A stretch of 64,000 bases of DNA from Oerskovia sp042887685 (GTDB lineage Bacteria > Actinomycetota > Actinomycetes > Actinomycetales > Cellulomonadaceae). The stretch is from positions 1 to 64,000 of the forward strand of contig NZ_JBHVOS010000011.1 of assembly GCF_042887685.1 (NCBI RefSeq), given 5' to 3'. The stretch's first letter is position 1. Every line of letters begins with the position of its first letter. This document shows positions 59,698 to 64,000 of this stretch, piece after piece. The position numbers and the translations under genes were made by a program. The notes under the pieces were generated by a model that worked only from the letters and a program-made list of their open reading frames with translations, was not told where the DNA came from and ran no database searches.

Positions 59698-60894
59698 GTG
59701 ACCGAGCCAGACACCGTGCCGTTCGTCGCGCAGGTCGTGTGGAGCCCGGACCTGCTGGGCTACGACTTCGGGCACGGGCACCCCATGTCCCCGACCCGGC
59801 TCGACCTGACGATGCGCCTCGTACGCGCGCTGGGGCTGCTCGACGCGCCGGGGGTCGAGGTCGTCGGCACGTCGCCCGCGACCGACGAGGTCCTCGGCCT
59901 GGTCCACGACCCCGCCTACGTCGCCGCCGTCCATGCCGCCTCGGAGCACGGTGCCGAGAACCCCGCCCTGGGTCTGGGCACCGAGGACGACCCCGTCTTC
60001 GCGGGCATGCACGAGGCAGCGGCCCGCATCCTGTCCGGCTCGTACGAGGCCGCCGGCGCGGTGTGGTCGGGCCGTGCGCTGCACGCCGTCAACATCGCCG
60101 GGGGCATGCACCACGCCCAGCGCGGGGCGGCGTCGGGCTTCTGCATCTACAACGACGCCGCGGCCGCGGTCCGCCGTCTGCTCGACGACGGGGCCGAGCG
60201 CGTCGCGTACGTCGACCTCGACGCCCACCACGGCGACGGCGTCGAGCAGGCGTTCTGGGACGACCCGCGGGTCCTGACGGTCTCGGTGCACCAGAGCGGC
60301 GCGACGCTGTTCCCCGGCACGGGGCACGCCACCGACACGGGTGGTGCCGGGGCGGCGGGCACGGCGGTCAACGTGGCCCTGCCACGCCGTACCGACGGAT
60401 CGCGCTGGCTCCGGGCCGTCGACGCCGTGGTGCCACCGGTGCTGCGGGCGTTCCGGCCCCAGGTGGTCGTCTCCCAGCACGGGTGCGACGCGCACGGCCA
60501 CGACCCGCTGAGCGACCTCGACGTGAGCATCGACGCGCAGCGCGCGGCCGTGCACTGGATCCACGAGCTCGCGCACGAGCTCGCGTCCGGCCGGTGGGTC
60601 GCCCTGGGCGGGGGTGGGTACTCGGTCACGTCGGTCGTGCCGTACGCGTGGTCGAACGTCGTGGCCGAGGTCGTGCACGCGCCCGTGGCGCCCACGACGC
60701 CCGTCCCGGGGGCGTGGCGCGACCACATCAGCGTGGCCGCTCACCGCGAGACGCCCGCGCTCATGGGGGACGGGGACGTCGACTTCTCGCCGTGGGGCAA
60801 GGGCTACGACCCGGAGGACGAGGTGGACCGCGCCGTGGTCGCGACCCGCAAGGCCGTCTTCCCGCTGCTGGGGCTCGACGCGCACTTCGACTGA
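59698..60894 (+). CDS. AcuC-family histone-deacetylase-like protein
   Basis: A 398-residue zinc-dependent deacetylase. The metal and catalytic motifs are GGMHHAQRGAASGFCIYND, YVDLDAHHGDGVEQAFWDDP and SQHGCDAHGHDPLSDL, then LGGGGYSVTSVVPYAW. AcuC in Bacillus removes acetyl groups from acetyl-CoA synthetase. No acs or acuA gene is adjacent, so the substrate is open. GTG start with GAGGAG upstream; TACCGT at 59655 may be its -10. Confidence 0.9.
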   Translation: MTEPDTVPFVAQVVWSPDLLGYDFGHGHPMSPTRLDLTMRLVRALGLLDAPGVEVVGTSPATDEVLGLVHDPAYVAAVHAASEHGAENPALGLGTEDDPVFAGMHEAAARILSGSYEAAGAVWSGRALHAVNIAGGMHHAQRGAASGFCIYNDAAAAVRRLLDDGAERVAYVDLDAHHGDGVEQAFWDDPRVLTVSVHQSGATLFPGTGHATDTGGAGAAGTAVNVALPRRTDGSRWLRAVDAVVPPVLRAFRPQVVVSQHGCDAHGHDPLSDLDVSIDAQRAAVHWIHELAHELASGRWVALGGGGYSVTSVVPYAWSNVVAEVVHAPVAPTTPVPGAWRDHISVAAHRETPALMGDGDVDFSPWGKGYDPEDEVDRAVVATRKAVFPLLGLDAHFD

Positions 60895-61161
60895 CCTGTG
60901 GGGTGGCCGGGTGGCCGGGTGCACGTGTGCCCGGTGGCCGGGTGGCCGGTGCGGGACGGGGCGCGGACGGGTCTGCGGCTCGCCGGAGGCCCGGCTCCGA
61001 GCGGCCCGACGACGTCACCCGGCGTCGATTTCGGGCCACCCGCCGGGAGCAGGTAGTCTAGGAGACGGACTTTTTCTCGTGTTGGTCGGTTCCCGATCAG
61101 CCGTGGACCACCATGATCGGGGCGATCCCGATCGCACACCGATCCAGCATTGTGAGGACCC
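60895..61161 (+). promoter_or_regulatory. Upstream region of the bS22 gene
   Basis: A 267-base gap. A short GTGGCCGG-type repeat tract (60901-60949) follows the AcuC gene. TAGTCT at 61054-61059 is the probable -10 of the ribosomal protein gene, and the roughly 100-base leader contains a small inverted repeat around GATCGGG/CCCGATC (61116-61135). No other gene is seen. Confidence 0.55.
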
Positions 61162-61260
61162 ATGGGCTCCGTCATCAAGAAGCGCCGCAAGCGTATGGCC
61201 AAGAAGAAGCACCGCAAGCTGCTTCGCAAGACGCGCCACCAGCGTCGCAACAAGAAGTAG
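61162..61260 (+). CDS. Small ribosomal subunit protein bS22 (AURKAIP1/COX24 domain)
   Basis: Only 32 residues, MGSVIKKRRKRMAKKKHRKL plus LRKTRHQRRNKK, extremely basic. This is the actinobacterial small ribosomal protein bS22, first seen in mycobacterial ribosome structures, and almost invariant between genera. ATG with GTGAGGA upstream. A hairpin terminator follows 32 bases later, so it is monocistronic. Confidence 0.95.
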   Translation: MGSVIKKRRKRMAKKKHRKLLRKTRHQRRNKK

Positions 61261-61291
61261 CGGCGCCGCGCGGTCACGCGCACGCTGTCGC

Positions 61292-61325
61292 GAGAGCCCG
61301 GTAGCCGCAAGGGTGCCGGGCTCTT
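61292..61325 (+). terminator. Terminator after bS22
   Basis: A 10-bp stem (61292-61301 with 61316-61325, one G-T pair) around a 14-base loop, then CTTCG; no long T-tract. Confidence 0.7.
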
Positions 61326-61357
61326 CGCATGCCCGGACGGCCCTGGCGGGTGGCCGG

Positions 61358-61456
61358 CTCGCCGAGTGTGCACTTCGGGCTGTCGCAGGCGTTCCAGGAC
61401 GACCCGAACTGCACACTCGGCGAGCAGGCTCGCGACACTCGGCGAGCAGGCTCGCG
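61358..61456. repeat. Compound inverted and tandem repeat
   Basis: Arms 61358-61379 and 61403-61424 are 22 bases long with one mismatch and would form a large hairpin with a 23-base loop. The right arm is overlapped by a perfect 22-bp tandem duplication (61413-61434 and 61435-61456; unit starts ACACTCGGCGAG). It lies between convergent genes, in the manner of extragenic palindromic repeats. Confidence 0.75.
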
Positions 61457-61478
61457 CGCAGCGCGGCCCGAGGGCCCC

Positions 61479-62288
61479 TCAGAGTCCTGCGCGGCCCTTG
61501 ATCGAGCGGCGGATCGAGCGCAGCACGAGCCCCAGGACCCATGCGGCCCCGGCCCAGCTGGCGGTCTTCAGTCCCCGGCCCGCGACGCGGCGTCGGCGCC
61601 CGCGGAACTCGCGGATGGGCCAGCCCACGTCCTTGGCGTGCCGACGCAGGCGTGCGTCGGGGTTGATGGCGCACGGGTGGCCGACGGCCTGCATCATGGT
61701 CACGTCGTTGAGCGAGTCGCCGTACGCGTAGGACGCCGACAGGTCGATCCCGTGCCGTTCCGCGAGCTCGCGCACGCCCGCGGCCTTGGCCCGCCCGTGC
61801 ATCATGTCGCCCACGAGCCGCCCCGTGTAGAGGCCCTCCTCGTGCTCGGCGACCGTGCCGAGCGCCCCCGTCGCCCCGAGACGACGCGCGATGAGCTGCC
61901 CGATCTCGAGCGGCGTCGCGGAGACGAGCCACACCTGGTGACCGGCCGCGATGTGCTCGTCGAGGAGCTTCTGGGTGCCGGGGTAGATGCGCAGCGCGAG
62001 GACCTGGTCGTAGACCTCCTCGCCGATCGCGACGACCTCCGCGACCGAACGCCCCGCGACGAGGTCGAGGGCCCGGGTGCGGACCTGGTCGATCTGGCGC
62101 TTGTTCTCCCCGAGCAGGAGGTAGCGCGCCTGGTGGAACGCGAAGGTCACGAGGTCCGGGGTCGAGAAGAAGCCGCGCTGGTACAGCGCCCGGGCCAGGT
62201 GGAACGAGCTGGCGCCGCGGATGATGGTGTTGTCGACGTCGAAGAAGGCTGCCGTGGGATGGGTGGACCCAGGAGCAGACGTCGGCAT
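61479..62288 (-). CDS. HAD-superfamily hydrolase, phosphoserine-phosphatase-like (IB)
   Basis: A 269-residue phosphatase with motif I FFDVDNTIIRG (nucleophile Asp), motif II VWLVSATP, a lysine before the last motif, and motif III YAYGDSLNDVTMMQAVGHPC. The helical cap between motifs I and II places it in the HAD-IB group with SerB-like enzymes. A C-terminal hydrophobic stretch (TASWAGAAWVLGLVLRS) could attach it to the membrane. Substrate unknown. TAGAGT lies seven bases before the ATG. Confidence 0.88.
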   Translation of the reverse strand: MPTSAPGSTHPTAAFFDVDNTIIRGASSFHLARALYQRGFFSTPDLVTFAFHQARYLLLGENKRQIDQVRTRALDLVAGRSVAEVVAIGEEVYDQVLALRIYPGTQKLLDEHIAAGHQVWLVSATPLEIGQLIARRLGATGALGTVAEHEEGLYTGRLVGDMMHGRAKAAGVRELAERHGIDLSASYAYGDSLNDVTMMQAVGHPCAINPDARLRRHAKDVGWPIREFRGRRRRVAGRGLKTASWAGAAWVLGLVLRSIRRSIKGRAGL

Positions 62289-62295
62289 GCCGTCC

Positions 62296-62301
62296 ACTCT
62301 A
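62296..62301 (-). promoter_or_regulatory. -10 element of the HAD hydrolase gene, probably leaderless
   Basis: TAGAGT on the minus strand, seven bases before the ATG, no ribosome-binding site. Confidence 0.55.
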
Positions 62302-62382
62302 TCGGCGCGCGCAGACCCTTGCCGACGACGCCCGCCGGGCACGGTCGCCGGACGGGCGGCAGGAGCGGGTGTCCGAGATGCG

Positions 62383-62388
62383 TAGGCT
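62383..62388 (+). promoter_or_regulatory. -10 element of the glutaredoxin-like gene, probably leaderless
   Basis: TAGGCT ends six bases before the GTG start codon. Confidence 0.55.
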
Positions 62389-62394
62389 GGGGTC

Positions 62395-62730
62395 GTGAGC
62401 CCCGCAGATCCCGCCGCAGGACAGGTTCCTGAGACCGCCGCCGGACGTGACGCAGACCAGGCCACGAGCGCGCCCGCGCGCGTCGTGCTCTACGGCCGCG
62501 TCGGGTGCCACCTGTGCGAGGACGCCCGCGAGGTGGTCGGGGCGGTGTGCGCCGACCAGGGCGTGGCCTGGACCGAGGTCGACGTGGACTCCGACCCGTC
62601 CGGCGCCCTCGCGGCGCAGTACGGTGACTACGTCCCCGTCGTGACGGTGGACGGCGTCCAGCAGGGGTTCTGGCAGGTCGACGGAGCGAGGCTCGCCAGA
62701 GCGCTCTCGCGGCGACGCGCCACCGGCTGA
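62395..62730 (+). CDS. Glutaredoxin-like protein (DUF836 type)
   Basis: A 111-residue thioredoxin-fold protein. After a 27-residue variable leader come the first strand (RVVLYGRVGCHLCEDAREVV) with the redox motif C-H-L-C, VDVDSDPSG, and the cis-proline region DYVPVVTVDGVQ. It resembles the small glutaredoxin-like proteins that neighbour rex in actinobacterial genomes. It likely acts in thiol redox balance; the target is unknown. GTG start with a leaderless-type promoter. Confidence 0.87.
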   Translation: MSPADPAAGQVPETAAGRDADQATSAPARVVLYGRVGCHLCEDAREVVGAVCADQGVAWTEVDVDSDPSGALAAQYGDYVPVVTVDGVQQGFWQVDGARLARALSRRRATG

Positions 62731-62816
62731 CGTTCCGTCCCCGGGGGCCGAGCCTGGGATGATCCGAGACAGCAGGACAGCGAGAGCGTCAGCGACGACG
62801 ACACGACGAAGCATGG

Positions 62817-63527
62817 GTGGTTCGGGTGGCAGAGACCCTGGGTGATACCGGAATTCCGGGCGCGACGGTGGCGCGGCTTCCCGCGTACCTGCGCGCCCTG
62901 CGCGATCTCGAGGGGCGTGGCGTCGAGACGACGTCGTCGACCGAGCTCGCGGAGCTCGCGGGCGTCGGGTCCGCGCAGCTGCGCAAGGACCTGTCCTTCC
63001 TGGGGTCCTACGGCACGCGTGGCGTGGGCTACGTCGTCGACTCGCTCGCGACGTACATCACGTCGGCGCTGGGGGTCGAGGACGAGCACAGGATCGCGAT
63101 CGTCGGCATCGGTTCCCTGGGGCACGCCCTGGCGAACTACTCGGGCTACGGCACGCGCGGGTTCGAGGTCGCGGCCCTGCTCGACGCCTCGCCCGACGTG
63201 GTCGGCACCGAGGCCGCGGGGCTCGTGATCGAGCACGTCGACGCGCTCGAGGAGGTCTTCGCCCGCGAGAACGTGACGATCGTGGTCCTCGCGACCCCGG
63301 CACACGTGGCCCAGGACGTCGCGGAGCGGGTCGTCGAGGCGGGGGTCCGGGAGATCCTGAACTTCGCGCCGCGCGCGCTCCAGCTCCCGGAGGACGTGAT
63401 CGTGCGGTCGGTCGACGTGGGCAGCGAGCTGCAGATCCTGGCGTTCCACGCGCAGGCGCGGGCGCTCGCGAACCGCGGCAGGGGCGAGGAGGACCGGGGG
63501 GCCGGGACGCAGAGCGCGGGCGCCTAG
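62817..63527 (+). CDS. rex: Redox-sensing transcriptional repressor Rex
   Basis: Rex binds DNA when NADH/NAD+ is low and controls respiratory genes. The 236 residues have an N-terminal winged helix (ARLPAYLRALRDLEGRGVET; LAGVGSAQLRKDLSFLGSYG) and a Rossmann domain (IAIVGIGSLGHALANYSGYG), with the C-terminal swapped helix. A 30-residue acidic/glycine tail follows. GTG at 62817 lacks a strong ribosome-binding site; GTG at 62826 is an alternative. Confidence 0.95.
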   Translation: MVRVAETLGDTGIPGATVARLPAYLRALRDLEGRGVETTSSTELAELAGVGSAQLRKDLSFLGSYGTRGVGYVVDSLATYITSALGVEDEHRIAIVGIGSLGHALANYSGYGTRGFEVAALLDASPDVVGTEAAGLVIEHVDALEEVFARENVTIVVLATPAHVAQDVAERVVEAGVREILNFAPRALQLPEDVIVRSVDVGSELQILAFHAQARALANRGRGEEDRGAGTQSAGA

Positions 63528-63596
63528 CCTCGCAGGCTGCGGCCGGACCGGACGCGGCGTGCGACGCCGTCGGGCCTCGGGTCGCCGTGCCCCAGC

Positions 63597-63651
63597 GCCC
63601 GCCGGCTGCCCGCCGACTGCCCGCCGGCTGCCCGCCGGCTGCCCGCCGGCT
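63597..63651. repeat. Five-copy 11-bp tandem repeat
   Basis: Unit GCCCGCCGGCT repeats five times without gaps, one copy with a single change (GCCCGCCGACT), between rex and its terminator. Copy number is likely to vary among strains. Confidence 0.85.
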
Positions 63652-63662
63652 CGTGACAGCAC

Positions 63663-63697
63663 AGGAGCCGGCGACCCGTGACGGGTCGCCGGCTCCT
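63663..63697. terminator. Terminator between rex and the YceI-family gene
   Basis: Perfect 15-bp stem (63663-63677 with 63683-63697) and a GTGAC loop between convergent genes; can serve both strands. Confidence 0.8.
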
Positions 63698-63742
63698 GGC
63701 GTACCGGGCCGCGGACGCGGTGGCCGGTCAGGGGCGAGAGGC

Positions 63743-64000
63743 TCAGGCCTGCTTGATCGCCGAGAGGTCGAGCGCGATCTTGATCTTGTCGCCGACGAGC
63801 ACGCCGCCGGCCTCGAGGGCCACGTTCCAGGTCAGGCCGAACTCCTTGCGGGAGATCTCGGTCTCGGCCTCGAACCCGGCGCGCGAGTTGCCGTACGCGT
63901 CGACGGCGGTGCCCGTGAACTCGGTCTCGAGCTTGACCGGCTTGGTCACGCCGTTGATGGTCAGGTCGCCCGCGATGACGAAGTCGTCGTCGTCGGCCTC
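63743..64000 (-). CDS. YceI-family protein (partial, 5' end beyond the window)
   Basis: The 85 visible residues are the C-terminal half of a YceI-like lipid-binding lipocalin-fold protein: DDFVIAGDLTINGVTKPVKL, AFGNSRAGFEAETEIS-type text here as AYGNSRAGFEAETEISRKEF, and GLTWNVALEAGGVLVGDKIK. The family binds isoprenoid chains in periplasmic or cytoplasmic forms. The reading frame is still open at base 64000, so the start is not seen. It ends 46 bases after the shared terminator. Confidence 0.88.
   Translation of the reverse strand, partial: EADDDDFVIAGDLTINGVTKPVKLETEFTGTAVDAYGNSRAGFEAETEISRKEFGLTWNVALEAGGVLVGDKIKIALDLSAIKQA

Noticed and set aside
57630..61061. A 1143-codon plus-strand open frame over the Trk and AcuC genes
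   Set aside because: It is antisense to the TrkA/TrkH genes and out of frame with AcuC, with arginine/aspartate-rich low-complexity translation and no domains.
63597..63651. CRISPR array
   Set aside because: The 11-bp units are contiguous without spacers. No other regularly spaced repeats and no cas genes are in the window.
1..64000. tRNA or rRNA genes, prophage or insertion sequences
   Set aside because: I saw no cloverleaf-like sequences in the gaps, no rRNA segments, and no transposase or integrase motifs in the frames read.

Overview
The window (about 70% G+C or more, GTG and some TTG starts, dense ATGA/GTGA stop-start overlaps, 32-residue bS22 gene, DisA next to RadA, Rex, LAXTG-type surface protein) comes from a motile high-GC Gram-positive actinobacterium. 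Gene content and order fit a flagellated Micrococcales lineage such as Cellulomonadaceae (Cellulomonas/Oerskovia-like); the genus is an inference. It is a draft scaffold: 98 Ns interrupt the flagellin gene, and the left edge has an almost pure poly-C stretch that may be an assembly artefact.

Positions 1-33,300 hold one large motility locus. It opens with the end of a chemotaxis operon (cheB, cheR, a CheY, a CheX-like phosphatase, a second CheY, an unassigned 161-residue protein). A perfect 21-bp hairpin separates it from a minus-strand operon flgN-flgK-flgL-fliW. Rightward follow sigma-28 (fliA), flagellin, fliD, fliS and a FliT-position protein. Next come the basal body, export and hook genes flgB-flgC-fliE-fliF-fliG-fliH-fliI-fliJ, an NlpC/P60 hydrolase, fliK-flgD-flgE. 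After a terminator come flbD-motA-motB, then fliM-fliN-fliO-fliP-fliQ-fliR-flhB, then flhA, a degenerate FlhF-like gene and csrA. No P/L-ring genes are present, as expected for a Gram-positive envelope; FliL, FlgF/FlgG and FlgM are not found in the window.

The main regulatory picture is a FliW-CsrA-flagellin switch: both regulators lie in the locus, and the flagellin leader has a GGA-loop hairpin plus a GGAGGA ribosome-binding site. A motif GGCT-N16/17-CATAGG recurs in gaps before flgB, fliM, flhA and csrA, and CCGACAGT occurs at almost the same distance before flagellin and flgN. FliM lacks the usual N-terminal CheY-binding peptide, and the FlhF-like protein has lost its P-loop.

Positions 33,300-39,400 carry regulatory genes of less certain role: a charged single-pass membrane protein, a sigma-70-like protein, a small unknown operon and a large LuxR-type ATPase regulator. 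Positions 39,500-46,700 hold an alpha/beta hydrolase and a glycerol module (glpD, glpF, glpK, with a divergent SorC-family regulator).

Positions 46,700-64,000 are housekeeping: an ArgA-like acetyltransferase, mutY, disA, radA, a K+ channel, proC, a TetR regulator with an ABC transporter whose permease is broken, a sortase-type surface protein, Trk/Ktr K+ uptake, an AcuC-family deacetylase, bS22, an HAD phosphatase, a glutaredoxin-like protein, rex and a partial YceI-family gene. Many genes here have a -10-like hexamer ending 6-7 nt before the start codon, which points to leaderless mRNAs. The flagellar genes do not show this.
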